Notes under the pieces: generated by a model
What the model was told of the DNA's origin: nothing
The model's database searches: none
The model's input: only the letters and a program-made list of their open reading frames with translations
In this document: positions 9,501 through 15,432 of the stretch, piece by piece
How positions within the stretch are numbered: the first letter of the stretch is position 1
How the letters are laid out: the number at the start of each line of letters is the position of its first letter
Translations under genes and position numbers: made by a program
Source: Nocardia neocaledoniensis
Lineage (GTDB): Bacteria > Actinomycetota > Actinomycetes > Mycobacteriales > Mycobacteriaceae
Reading direction: 5' to 3'
NCBI RefSeq assembly: GCF_003182135.1
Contig: NZ_QGTL01000004.1
Location: forward strand, 124,001 to 188,000
DNA: 64,000 nt

Positions 9501-9629
9501 GGGGGTCAGGCCCTCGACATTGATCACCCGGGGTTGATCAGACCGGGCGCTTGTTGATTTGGCTCCGATCGGTGTCAGTGATGCACGCCAAGCCGCACCA
9601 GCATTCACCCAATCGGCGGCGACGCTCAC
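6549..9629 (-). CDS. Polymorphic toxin-like protein with nuclease-like C-terminal domain
   Basis: 1026 aa from a GTG at 9629 that overlaps the stop of the 204-aa gene (GTGA). Apparent parts: residues 14-57, the module shared with the protein at the left edge; about 110-165, a Pro/Gln-rich linker; about 165-440, a beta-rich domain; about 480-585, hydrophobic helices (GVGIGIGLAITAIDVGEIAIG, IGRALFGTMLLFGP) that could insert in membranes; then a Ser/Ala/Pro linker; about 854-1026, a C-terminal domain resembling the DNA/RNA non-specific endonuclease family of polymorphic toxins (DAYGRVVEG, AGHTFRVQWGSP, YTPQ..SVNQ, YYRLEEE). The His near 924 is kept, but the usual DxGH Asp is Glu-Ala-GH and the metal-binding Asn before PQ appears replaced. 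The immunity-like gene follows at once. Codon use becomes AT-richer towards the C-terminal end. Confidence 0.75.
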   Translation of the reverse strand: MSVAADWVNAGAAWRASLTPIGAKSTSARSDQPRVINVEGLTPAAAARAYNRVLAQRDLNNQAVDIARPATRFVNDQGPFAGTPGAPVQVADPIADEPKIDYGGHNYAGGMPPPKPQPEVPAQTTPPPAVTQPQQSTTPPPRTGAQPGEVPAESSPITAQPSDPKNTKPLFDRPDISGKKEGDRWTEVRDGFTHTYTIPVGNGNKSVDHEVSRDGVLVGTSRVAYGENGGAQQWVDVVGSASLYAEQASSASNQYTQVYNAGTSTAGNPDSVFGTLPDLATTFPLVENGVAVGSLQSVEIPGSGPGLYGNKYVDHHGNVSIWRTNESEHGPLITNQIGNVDSRGYGWYTPSPAYGRRWEIAPKPDGTSLFTNIETTSQGQHFTVWDPAANTRTERFHSSTPGVSGYLLSQHADGTKSIVGDDGSRLVVDELGRIVSSQPATVRPAPEQSPKQPEIKSNWQKFTGFADNIRTGFGLAYDDTKTGIAGLLGQNGSLKEAWLGLATSGVGIGIGLAITAIDVGEIAIGRGSWSRLGNDVLGTGNELSIFAIGADWTQFDKEPGETIGRALFGTMLLFGPKVLNNAAGKLPPPAAVSTAINNATTAFGRSGLSLGAPALAATNGSSFPGAARTVGPSNFASDTGRPSAGSGIPRSFGSGPNASVPAAPTSRRTNAAPLLPAEVVNAGARNSVDQPNRNGPGIPSHAGIGRDARTASVSEFAEVTTAVTARTETISEPTPMPGVLPARLQTTAPTTPSADRTASAHYSDVHRELASYSLPSHAGGTATLSNAQRRQLRNPYGRNGQYRPFQLEPHTRYEYTEGGNNTVVITDASGSPTYIETWGSRNASGTTSGDVRANPILRDLLPNVVYRVNGDFWLRADAYGRVVEGYNPAVRIVPAEIRTRNQDYQSSFNQRRGEVSGSFLEAGHTFRVQWGSPFEHAFYTPQRKSVNQSPGAYYRLEEEISQLLASSPPGTQAEVSVYIEYGAPPTGMPRLGWRPRGDERVPWIYHTRYRLVGSPAWSDINSIINR

Positions 9630-10240
9630 CGCGAAGCCGCCGACGCATCGTCGATTCGCCGACGTAGCTCGGCCACCATCGCCGCGTACGCCTCCGACTT
9701 GGTCTTCCCCTCGACCGCGATGCCCCGGGGATGCGTGGCATGCCAAGCGCTTCCCTCGATCTGCTTCACCGAGATCTGGTCGAAGTCGTAGAACTCCTCG
9801 ACGTCAGGAGTCGGCCAGTTGCCTTCGGCATCGGGCGTGATGTGGGTGCCGGTGTCGAAGGCGCCGGGGACGCCGGCGGGGGTGGGGACCCACCTGATCT
9901 CCTCGAGTTCGGGATGGACGCGCACGCCGCGCTTGACCAGGTATTCGGCGACACGGGTGGCTTGTTTGATCGAGGTGACCGTGGGTTCGGCAAGTTTGCG
10001 GCCGACCGCGCTCTTCCATTCCGGGAGGTGGATGACCGAGAGTTCTTCAGCCAGCAGGCGGACCTGCGGGTCGAGCTCATCGGTGTGGTCCGGCTCGGCG
10101 AGCTTGCCGGACAGGGTTTGCTGCAGCAGCGCCAAGAACTCGGGAGTGACCAGTTGACCGGATTCGGTTTGTACGTATTCGGTGGACGACGTAGCAGTGG
10201 TGCTGAAGTCGACCGAGCCGATGATTTCCTTGCCGGACAT
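9626..10240 (-). CDS. Unknown 204-aa protein coupled to the toxin-like gene
   Basis: 204 aa, ATG at 10240 with GGGAGGCACAT just upstream. I do not recognise a family. The N-terminus is polar (Ser/Thr rich), the middle is helical and charged (RLLAEELSVIHLPEW, TRVAEYLVKRGVRVHPE), and the C-terminal third has an acidic YDFDQISVKQIEG patch, a GIAVEGKTKSEAYAAMV helix and a basic end. No signal peptide or membrane segment is seen. Its stop overlaps the GTG of the 1026-aa protein by four bases, so translation is coupled. Inference only: such coupling is typical of adaptors or chaperones that load a cargo, so this is a candidate loading protein or structural partner. Confidence 0.7.
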   Translation of the reverse strand: MSGKEIIGSVDFSTTATSSTEYVQTESGQLVTPEFLALLQQTLSGKLAEPDHTDELDPQVRLLAEELSVIHLPEWKSAVGRKLAEPTVTSIKQATRVAEYLVKRGVRVHPELEEIRWVPTPAGVPGAFDTGTHITPDAEGNWPTPDVEEFYDFDQISVKQIEGSAWHATHPRGIAVEGKTKSEAYAAMVAELRRRIDDASAASR

Positions 10241-10271
10241 AGGATGTGCCTCCCGAGCTTGGGCATGAGAA

Positions 10272-10296
10272 AAGCCCGGGCCGACGGGCCGGGCTT
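10272..10296 (-). terminator. Rho-independent-type terminator after the lysis cassette
   Basis: AAGCCCGG.. and its complement form an 11-bp GC-rich stem with a 3-nt loop. On the minus strand it is followed by TTTTCTC. It sits between the 25-aa peptide gene and the 204-aa gene, so it separates lysis from toxin genes. Confidence 0.75.
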
Positions 10297-10316
10297 GGGG
10301 GTGGGATGGTGTTCAG

Positions 10317-10394
10317 TTAGAGGCCGAGGAGCGGCAGGACTACCGGGGCGAGCAGCAGTGCGAGCTCGAGCAGTTCGAGTACGACAGGAAGCAT
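10317..10394 (-). CDS. 25-aa hydrophobic peptide
   Basis: A short frame from ATG 10394 to TAA encodes 25 residues, nearly all Leu, Val, Ala and Pro (MLPVVLELLELALLLAPVVL at the start) with only two Glu. A near-perfect ribosome binding site, GGAGGAGGTGA, lies 5 bases before the ATG, much stronger than at neighbouring genes, and a terminator follows the stop. It is downstream of the amidase lysin. One membrane helix is predicted by eye. Likely a small membrane peptide acting in lysis (holin, antiholin or pinholin-like), but the function is inferred from context only. Confidence 0.65.
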   Translation of the reverse strand: MLPVVLELLELALLLAPVVLPLLGL

Positions 10395-10433
10395 GGAAAT
10401 CACCTCCTCCCATCGACGTGATGGTCTGGCGCG

Positions 10434-11201
10434 TCAGGCGGGAGGTGTCTCGAGGGCTTTCAGGCGCTCGAGAACGTCGGCCAGGGCATCGACGACGGTC
10501 ATGCCGTCGAGCTGTTCCCAGCCGCCGAACATGCCCACATCACGCTGCTGGCTACCGCACAGCTGTTCGCGGATGTCCTTCACATCGCTGCCGATCGGGC
10601 CGCAGAAAGCGGTGATGAAGTCTTGGATCTGGGCTACTTCGGCTGCGCTCATCGGAGCGTCCTCTCCGTCGATGAAAGCCTGTACGTCACGGCGGAATTC
10701 GTCCATGTCGATACCGGCGGGGTCGATTTTTCCTTCGTGCGAGTACTCGCGGTGGGCCACGCAGTCCTCGGCGGAGCGGCCGATGCGGGCCAGAATGGCC
10801 GCGCAGCCGCGTTTGTAGGCGTCGAGTTGTGCTGGGGTCCAGTCGGTTCCGTCGCCTCGGGAGACGGCTTCGATGCCGATCACGTGGTAGTTGGCGTTGT
10901 CGGTGGGCCAGCCGGGCCAGGAGCCGCGGCCCGCGTGCCAGCAGACACCCGCAGCGATCACGCGGTAGGTGCCGTCGCGTTCGAGGACGAGCTGGGCGAG
11001 CGGGCCGGGGAGGTCGGCGCGTCCGTCCTGGACGATGCGCCAGTCGTTCTTGCCGCCGCCGGCGGTGTGGTGGCAGAGGACTCCTCGGAGGTCACGGAAA
11101 TCGCCGTGGCCGCGGTCGCGCCAGCCCTCGTGTTCGATGACGTCCAGCCCGGCGTCGCGCAGCACATCGGCGAGCCAGACCGGGTCTCCTGTCCAGGTCA
11201 T
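10434..11201 (-). CDS. N-acetylmuramoyl-L-alanine amidase endolysin (lysin A)
   Basis: 255 aa; the ATG at 11201 is chosen for its AAGGAG site 8 bases upstream, while the longer frame runs into the leader repeat. Residues about 38-180 form an amidase-2 (PGRP-like) domain: VLCHHTAGGG with the first zinc His, WHAGRGSWPG, a VIGIEAVSRG strand, and VAHREYSHEGKIDPAGID with the second His and the Lys-Asp ligand region. The C-terminal 70 residues are helical with a Cys-rich segment and could be a wall-binding or structural tail. The enzyme cuts the bond between muramic acid and the peptide stem. No signal peptide, so it needs the holin. Confidence 0.9.
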   Translation of the reverse strand: MTWTGDPVWLADVLRDAGLDVIEHEGWRDRGHGDFRDLRGVLCHHTAGGGKNDWRIVQDGRADLPGPLAQLVLERDGTYRVIAAGVCWHAGRGSWPGWPTDNANYHVIGIEAVSRGDGTDWTPAQLDAYKRGCAAILARIGRSAEDCVAHREYSHEGKIDPAGIDMDEFRRDVQAFIDGEDAPMSAAEVAQIQDFITAFCGPIGSDVKDIREQLCGSQQRDVGMFGGWEQLDGMTVVDALADVLERLKALETPPA

Positions 11202-11233
11202 GGACTTTCTCCTTGTCAGGGTGAAGGTTTGTG

Positions 11234-11275
11234 GTCCCGCCCTCGGCGATGAGGGGGAAGTGCCGAGGGCGGGAC
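11234..11275 (-). promoter_or_regulatory. 14-bp leader hairpin before lysin A
   Basis: GTCCCGCCCTCGGC pairs perfectly with its complement around a 14-nt loop, 33 bases upstream of the lysin A start. A similar hairpin with the same GGTCCCG foot precedes lysin B (12785..12823). No T run follows, so control of translation or RNA stability is as likely as termination. Confidence 0.6.
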
Positions 11276-11309
11276 GTGCGCACCTGATGCAGCGACGGCA
11301 TCTCGACCG

Positions 11310-11406
11310 CAGACCACCTACGGGAGACGGGCGTATCAGGGGCGCGGCATGCGGCGGGCTCGAATCCCGCACCGTATCGAGTGTTCTCCGGGGGCGTGCC
11401 GCATGC
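11310..11406 (-). repeat. Leader repeat copy 1 (upstream of lysin A)
   Basis: About 97 bases that recur at 12859..12954. Both copies share GGGAGACGGGCG, a TCAGGGGCG block, an outer 8-bp stem (CATGCGGC at 11348-11355, GCCGCATG at 11398-11405), an inner GCGGG/CCCGC hairpin and CCGGGGGC. Each copy is followed, towards the lysin gene, by a strong hairpin and then the ribosome binding site. The conserved stems with diverged loops suggest a structured RNA or DNA element common to both lysin leaders. Confidence 0.7.
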
Positions 11407-11435
11407 GGTTTCAGGACCGGAGCCTGGTGGCTCCG

Positions 11436-11732
11436 TCAGATTTCCTCTTGGAGGGTGGCCGGGATCTTGTACTGGGCCACCGGTGGTTCCTGACCGGGGA
11501 CGTGCAGGCGCAGGAAACCGAGCAGTTCGTCGATGTGCCGCTGCAGTGCGCGGATCAGGCGGATCGCGTCACGGAATCGCAGCTTGTCGTCAGCGGCCTG
11601 CTCCTCGAGCGCCACCACGCGTTCACGCAGTTTGGCGACTTCTCGGGCCTGCCAGGCGGTCACGGCGCCGATCACCGTGGCTACGGCGACTCCTGTCGCC
11701 TGGACGAACTCAGGGCTCAACCACGACGCCAT
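11436..11732 (-). CDS. Membrane-anchored coiled-coil lysis-cassette protein
   Basis: 98 aa from ATG 11732; a GTG at 11741 would add three residues. One membrane helix at residues about 8-28 (ATGVAVATVIGAVTAWQA) is followed by a heptad-like charged helix (REVAKLRERVVALEEQAADDK) and a second amphipathic helix. It overlaps the holin gene by 23 bases. Small proteins with one membrane segment plus coiled coil are frequent beside actinophage holins and are thought to act as second holin or spanin-like factors; I cannot assign it further. Confidence 0.65.
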   Translation of the reverse strand: MASWLSPEFVQATGVAVATVIGAVTAWQAREVAKLRERVVALEEQAADDKLRFRDAIRLIRALQRHIDELLGFLRLHVPGQEPPVAQYKIPATLQEEI

Positions 11733-11940
11733 GTGCTTCACCCGCCGATCCGGTCACCGGCGTCACCGCGGGCCTGATGATCGCTCCGGCGATCACCGGC
11801 GTGGCCAAACCGTAGAGAGTGAGCAGGGTTTCCACCCACGCTATGTCGACTTCACGGCCGATGAGGTACGCGACCACACCGGTCACCGCGACGAGTATCG
11901 ACCGGATCAGCGCGGGCTCCGGCACCTTGCTGATACGCAT
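11710..11940 (-). CDS. Holin
   Basis: 76 aa, ATG at 11940 with an AAAGGAAC site 7 bases upstream. Two hydrophobic segments (residues about 10-28, ALIRSILVAVTGVVAYLIG, and 37-56, VETLLTLYGLATPVIAGAII) are joined by a short acidic turn, and the C-terminus is a polar tail, which is the layout of class II phage holins. It lies between lysin B and lysin A genes. The long upstream extension of this frame overlaps lysin B and is rejected. Holins form membrane holes that release the amidase to the wall. Confidence 0.8.
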   Translation of the reverse strand: MRISKVPEPALIRSILVAVTGVVAYLIGREVDIAWVETLLTLYGLATPVIAGAIIRPAVTPVTGSAGEAHGVVVEP

Positions 11941-11981
11941 GATGTGTTCCTTTCCAGAAGGTTCGAGCGCGAGGGCGGTGA

Positions 11982-12761
11982 TCAGATGCGGCCCTCGGCG
12001 ACATCGCGGTTCAGCGCCTGGGCCAAAGCGCGGGCGTGTCCGTGGCGCACGTAGTCGGTGGTGTGCCTGCCGTCGAACAGATATCCGCGGGCATAGGCGA
12101 CAGCACCTGACCACTGGCGCCAGTTCGCCGGTGACCACCAGCGCTGCAACTGGTTTCGGGTCGCGGTGTCGAGCATCCGTTGCGCCCAGCGGACCGCCGC
12201 GTGCGGACTCGCGAAGCTGAAGAACGCACTCAGGTCCGCGATGGTCCGCAACGGATTGCCGGCGGGGAGCGCCGTGATGGGATCGCCGGGAGCCGCTGCC
12301 CAATACGCCGGAACACCTTCGATCGGCCGTTCGCCCACCACGCCGTAGCCGCCGGGGTCGACCTCGCCGAGGTACTGACCGGCGGGTCGCCGTGGATCCG
12401 CGATCAGGGCGCACGCGATCACCTCGCGGCCGGGATGTTCACCGCGTCCGATCTCCGCTGCCACGTCGCCGGCGACCGCCGCACCCTGCGAGTAGCCCGC
12501 GAGAACTACTGGATTGGGCGTTCTGTCGATCGCGGCGAGCAGTGCCCGTTTGCCTTCGGCGACACTTTCGGCGTAGCTCACATCGGTGCCGTAGTCGGCG
12601 GGATAGGCGACCATCCGCGGGGTGAACATCGATCGGTTCAGCGCATCGATGAACGCGCCCGTGACGCCGTCACCACCGGGATTCCAGGTGCCGCCGACCA
12701 CGAGGACATCGATGGTGCGGGCGTCCTTACTCGGCCGACCTTTCGGAGACCACAGGGACAT
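11982..12761 (-). CDS. Lysin B, mycolylarabinogalactan esterase
   Basis: 259 aa; ATG 12761 preceded by AGAGAGGT. An alpha/beta hydrolase of the cutinase/lysin B type: strand TIDVLVVGGTWNPGG, nucleophile elbow GYSQG with Ser at residue 91, ALIADPRRP, and a late PAYWAAAPGDPIT segment that would hold the acid residue, with candidate His residues near the C-terminus. Lysin B of phages that infect mycolata hydrolyses the ester linking mycolic acids to arabinogalactan, so its presence shows the element is adapted to a mycolic-acid outer layer. It is preceded by a leader hairpin and repeat that recur before lysin A. Confidence 0.85.
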   Translation of the reverse strand: MSLWSPKGRPSKDARTIDVLVVGGTWNPGGDGVTGAFIDALNRSMFTPRMVAYPADYGTDVSYAESVAEGKRALLAAIDRTPNPVVLAGYSQGAAVAGDVAAEIGRGEHPGREVIACALIADPRRPAGQYLGEVDPGGYGVVGERPIEGVPAYWAAAPGDPITALPAGNPLRTIADLSAFFSFASPHAAVRWAQRMLDTATRNQLQRWWSPANWRQWSGAVAYARGYLFDGRHTTDYVRHGHARALAQALNRDVAEGRI

Positions 12762-12784
12762 GTTGATACCTCTCTGGAAGGGGA

Positions 12785-12823
12785 GGTCCCGCTCCGGACG
12801 ACTCACGTGTCCGGAGCGGGACC
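12785..12823 (-). promoter_or_regulatory. 15-bp leader hairpin before lysin B
   Basis: GGTCCCGCTCCGGAC and its perfect complement with a 9-nt loop, 24 bases upstream of the lysin B start. The GGTCCCG foot is the same as in the lysin A leader hairpin while the upper stem differs, i.e. the structure is kept while the sequence has changed. Confidence 0.6.
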
Positions 12824-12858
12824 GATTCGCCCCTGCGCTGCGACAACGCCTGCGACCA

Positions 12859-12954
12859 CAGATCCACTGCGGGAGACGGGCGCGTCAGGGGCGGGCATGC
12901 GGCGGGCTCTGAACCCGCTGGATCACGCTTGTTGTCCGGGGGCCTGCCGCATGA
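12859..12954 (-). repeat. Leader repeat copy 2 (upstream of lysin B)
   Basis: Second copy of the element at 11310..11406. The outer stem CATGCGGC (12896-12903) / GCCGCATG (12946-12953) is identical in both. The inner GCGGG/CCCGC stem is kept but its loop differs (CTCGAAT in copy 1, CTCTGAA here). Confidence 0.7.
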
Positions 12955-12989
12955 GCTGGTAGGTCGGCGCTGAGGCGCCGATGACAAAG

Positions 12990-13018
12990 CCCCCGATCCG
13001 AGGACGGAATCGAGGGCG
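12990..13018 (-). terminator. Terminator after the ImmA/IrrE-like gene
   Basis: On the minus strand GCCCTCGAT pairs with ATCGGGGGC (one G-U pair), followed by TTTG, 20 bases after the stop at 13039. It separates the regulatory genes from the lysis cassette. Confidence 0.6.
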
Positions 13019-13038
13019 TGGTGTGGTGGCCGAACCGG

Positions 13039-13638
13039 CTATCGGTGATGTCGGCCAGGAGCCAGCTGGCGCAACATCTCCCCGGAGCTGGCAGCCGGCC
13101 ACAGACAGCGGTAGGGGTACGGCGTCGTCATGCCGGGAAGCCACCCGAGGCGGTTGAGCAGGTGTACCGGAATCACAGCGAATTCGTCGTTCGCCAGATG
13201 TTGCAGACGCCAGCCGAGGAGGAACTCGGTGACGCCGAGGATGGCCGCGACATCGGCCAGGTTGTTGGCGATCTCCAGTGCGTCGCGCAGGCTGCTCACT
13301 GGGATCAGCCGATGCGCTACGACATCGTGGACCTGCATCTCGATACGGCCGCGCCAGCGCTCGCCGTCCAGCGCCGCGGCCAGCTCCGGCGACTCGGCCA
13401 TCTCGATGTGGGCGACCGAATGCGCGATGACTTCGTTCCGCACATGACCGGACAGGTCAGCTTGGATCAACACAGCGCGATCGGCGACCGACCAGTAGGA
13501 CACGAAGTCGTACACCACGGCCGAATCCACCCGGATTCCTTGGCTGAAAGCCACTTCCTGGGCATTGAACCCGTTGCGCTGCACCGCGATATCTTGTCGG
13601 TCGTACCGTGCGGACTCCGACTCACCTTCAACACCCAT
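13039..13638 (-). CDS. ImmA/IrrE-like protein with degenerate metallopeptidase motif
   Basis: 199 aa from ATG 13638; the ribosome binding site is weak, and the frame is open a little further upstream. Layout fits the ImmA/IrrE (DUF955) family: strand AVLIQADLS, then RNEVIAHSVAHIEMAE where the family has a HExxH zinc site, then EMQVHDVVAHRLIP.SSL (family pattern with conserved E and LIP), and a C-terminal helix pair (DVAAILGVTEFLLGWRLQHL) typical of the family. The catalytic Glu of HExxH is Ser here (HSVAH), so peptidase activity is doubtful. Active ImmA proteins cleave XRE repressors; this one could be a non-catalytic binder or sensor. It follows the 81-aa gene in the same direction. Confidence 0.6.
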   Translation of the reverse strand: MGVEGESESARYDRQDIAVQRNGFNAQEVAFSQGIRVDSAVVYDFVSYWSVADRAVLIQADLSGHVRNEVIAHSVAHIEMAESPELAAALDGERWRGRIEMQVHDVVAHRLIPVSSLRDALEIANNLADVAAILGVTEFLLGWRLQHLANDEFAVIPVHLLNRLGWLPGMTTPYPYRCLWPAASSGEMLRQLAPGRHHR

Positions 13639-13716
13639 GGGACACACAACTCTCACGTCTCGGCACCGATCTCGACCCAGCCGCACCGTCACCACCTGGA
13701 CAGCGCGGGAATCAGG

Positions 13717-13962
13717 TCACCGAGCTGAGTGACGGCCCGCCGTCCGCGCCGGTCGTAACGACCGCCAACGCTCGACGGCACCGGCGACGACTTGCAGGTC
13801 CTCTACGCAGATTTCGGAGAGGTCGATGTGCCCGGACCGGTTCCACCGCGACGCGATCGATTCGTCCCCACGCCGTACCGTTCCACCACTGTCGTGGACA
13901 GACCGTTCTTCTGTGGGCTTGCCCGAGTCGTCGGGCGTGAACGCATCGTATGCACCTGACAC
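13717..13962 (-). CDS. Unknown 81-aa protein
   Basis: 81 aa from a GTG at 13962 with GGTGAGG 7 bases upstream. The N-terminal half is polar and probably disordered (acidic, Ser/Thr/Gly rich); the C-terminal half has a helix (HIDLSEICVEDLQVVAGAVE) and a basic end. No HTH or membrane segment is seen. It is the first gene of a short minus-strand unit with the ImmA/IrrE-like gene. I do not recognise it. An overlapping frame (13712..14023) has implausible composition. Confidence 0.5.
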   Translation of the reverse strand: MSGAYDAFTPDDSGKPTEERSVHDSGGTVRRGDESIASRWNRSGHIDLSEICVEDLQVVAGAVERWRSLRPARTAGRHSAR

Positions 13963-14306
13963 AAGAAGACCTCACCCAGCAGCCGAAATACAGGAGGCTC
14001 TCGGTTGAGAGCACGCGTCCCATTCTAACGTCGACGAAGACGTGGACCTCGATCAGGATCTGAGGGGGAGGCGTTCGAGAAGGGCGAGTTCTGTTGGCCC
14101 AAACTACTTTTGGGCATGCGAATTCCCGCTGCGACTAGTTTGCACCGCCACTCTTCGATTGTCAACTCCCCCTGAGGATCTGCCCGAAATTGCAGGTAGA
14201 AGTACCTGCGCCGCCTGCCACCACCGCGCGTACCGCACCGAAATCCACGGTGGCCTAAGGGTTTAACGACCGTCGTGAGATCGGTTCGAGATGTGTCCAC
14301 ACAACG
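13963..14306. other. Regulatory or non-coding gap
   Basis: No convincing gene. A TAGAAT hexamer on the minus strand (14022-14027) is a candidate -10 box for the 81-aa gene, about 60 bases upstream of its GTG. A short frame at 14025..14327 on minus has shadow-like Arg/Gly composition and no ribosome binding site. Confidence 0.35.
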
Positions 14307-14346
14307 CCAGCGGGGCGCCGGCAACACTGTGCCGACGCCCCGCTGG
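14307..14346 (-). terminator. Terminator-like hairpin after the 248-aa gene
   Basis: CCAGCGGGGCG and its exact complement enclose a 18-nt loop, 14 bases beyond the stop at 14360. No T run on the minus strand; on the plus strand it is followed by GTCTTTCC. Confidence 0.55.
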
Positions 14347-14359
14347 GTCTTTCCGTTCG

Positions 14360-15106
14360 CTATGCCTCTGTTCGTCTGCGCACCGGCAAGGCCAGGTGCG
14401 CGTCCAAGACCTCACCGACGACGTACAGTTCGGGCCAGTCGCGCGACCAAGGTCCGGGGACCGGCCGAATCAGCCCGGCCGCACGCAGCGTCCGCATGCG
14501 CCGCACCGTCAGGCCGCGGTACTCGTCGCCGAGTTGCTCAGCCAGCTTGCCGATCCCGGCGGCGTTGAGCCGGACCGCCCTGGCGCGCGCCACGAGGTCC
14601 GCATCGACGGCATCCGCGCCAATGGGCGGGCAGACGATCGCCTCTGCGGCGGCCACTGCGGCCGCGATTTCGCCGGGAGCGGCCTCGACCCCCTCCGTCA
14701 TCGCCAGAGCAATGATGTTGCGCTGCAGCCACTCCGCCATACCGGCGATGCTCACGTCACCGTTGTAGGTGATTCCACGCTCTTCGCAGACCAACCGGAT
14801 CCAGGACACCAGCACGGCTTGCAGGTCGTCCTCGGCGCGGGCTGCCGCCGGATTGAACGGGAGTCGCTGTTCCCGCGCGCCGTCGCGCGTGCGGTAGTCC
14901 ACAGCACCGAGCCGGGTCTGACGTGTGCGCGCATCCGCCAAATCCTCAGCCAGATCGGGAATGTCGCCGAGGGTGCGCGCCAGCTCCCTGGCAACAGCCC
15001 GATCCAGGTACAGATGCGTGTCGTCCACCCATCTGTCCAGCGGGGTCACACCGCACGAATCCTCCCGCGTGCGGTTCGACGCCGTCACGGCATCGCCTGT
15101 GGCCAT
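14360..15106 (-). CDS. Phage-type protein with C-terminal HTH-like segment
   Basis: 248 aa, ATG at 15106 with GAAGGGGAA 6 bases upstream. The N-terminal half is helical and acidic (DRAVARELARTLGDIPDLAEDLADA); the middle has an aromatic IRLVCEERGITYNGDVSIAG part; the C-terminal 80 residues have RLNAAGIGKLAEQLGDEYRG then LTVRRMRTLRAAGLIRPV and PELYVVGEVLDAHL. The last part looks like a MerR-like or winged DNA-binding segment in which a short helix pair is followed by a ligand strand. Proteins of this layout are common in early regions of actinophages, and I take it as a regulator. It is divergent from the XRE gene. Confidence 0.55.
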   Translation of the reverse strand: MATGDAVTASNRTREDSCGVTPLDRWVDDTHLYLDRAVARELARTLGDIPDLAEDLADARTRQTRLGAVDYRTRDGAREQRLPFNPAAARAEDDLQAVLVSWIRLVCEERGITYNGDVSIAGMAEWLQRNIIALAMTEGVEAAPGEIAAAVAAAEAIVCPPIGADAVDADLVARARAVRLNAAGIGKLAEQLGDEYRGLTVRRMRTLRAAGLIRPVPGPWSRDWPELYVVGEVLDAHLALPVRRRTEA

Positions 15107-15432
15107 GTACTTTCCCCTTCAGTCGAGAGCGGGCCCCACGGCCCAGGTCGCACCCTGGCGTAGCGCGGCCGAAGATGGATGCGCGCCTGGGCGGTGTCAG
15201 GGAGCGACTCCCAGTGAGACCCACAATCCAACACTCGTTGTATGCAACGTTGTTAGAAGGCGCGTGTCAAGCGGGGACGGCAGATCCGCTTACCCAGTTA
15301 CCTGGCGCCACAAACAAATTCGCTGTGTACTGTTAGGATTGACAATCATCGACCAGGCCGTATTCGCAAGTTCGCAGCTCAGCGGTGCATGCACTTCATG
15401 CATCAGTGCAAACAATCTGCTACCCTGAGTAC
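15107..15432. promoter_or_regulatory. Divergent control region between the 248-aa and XRE genes
   Basis: About 326 bases with no gene. On the plus strand TTGACA (15339-15344) and TATTCG (15361-15366) with a 16-base spacer form a possible promoter. A second, leaderless promoter for the XRE gene is suggested by TACCCT at 15421-15426, with the ATG exactly where transcription should begin. A small dyad TTGTATGCAA lies near 15237. Operators are listed separately. Confidence 0.45.
15386..15410. promoter_or_regulatory. Overlapping palindromes, probable XRE operator
   Basis: Two interlocked dyads: TGCATG-5-CATGCA (15386-15402) and TGCACT-9-AGTGCA (15390-15410). They cover the -35 position of the proposed leaderless XRE promoter, which fits autoregulation by the XRE protein. 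Confidence 0.55.

Noticed and set aside
11347..11406. tRNA-like T-arm (GCGGG-CTCGAAT-CCCGC) in the lysin A leader repeat, possible tRNA gene or attachment site
   Set aside because: No acceptor, D or anticodon arms fit, the T-loop starts with C, and the second copy changes the loop to CTCTGAA while keeping the stem, so it is a structured repeat and not a tRNA.
14025..14327. 100-aa frame in the gap upstream of the 81-aa gene
   Set aside because: Arg/Gly-rich shadow composition, no ribosome binding site, and it overlaps a promoter-like sequence.
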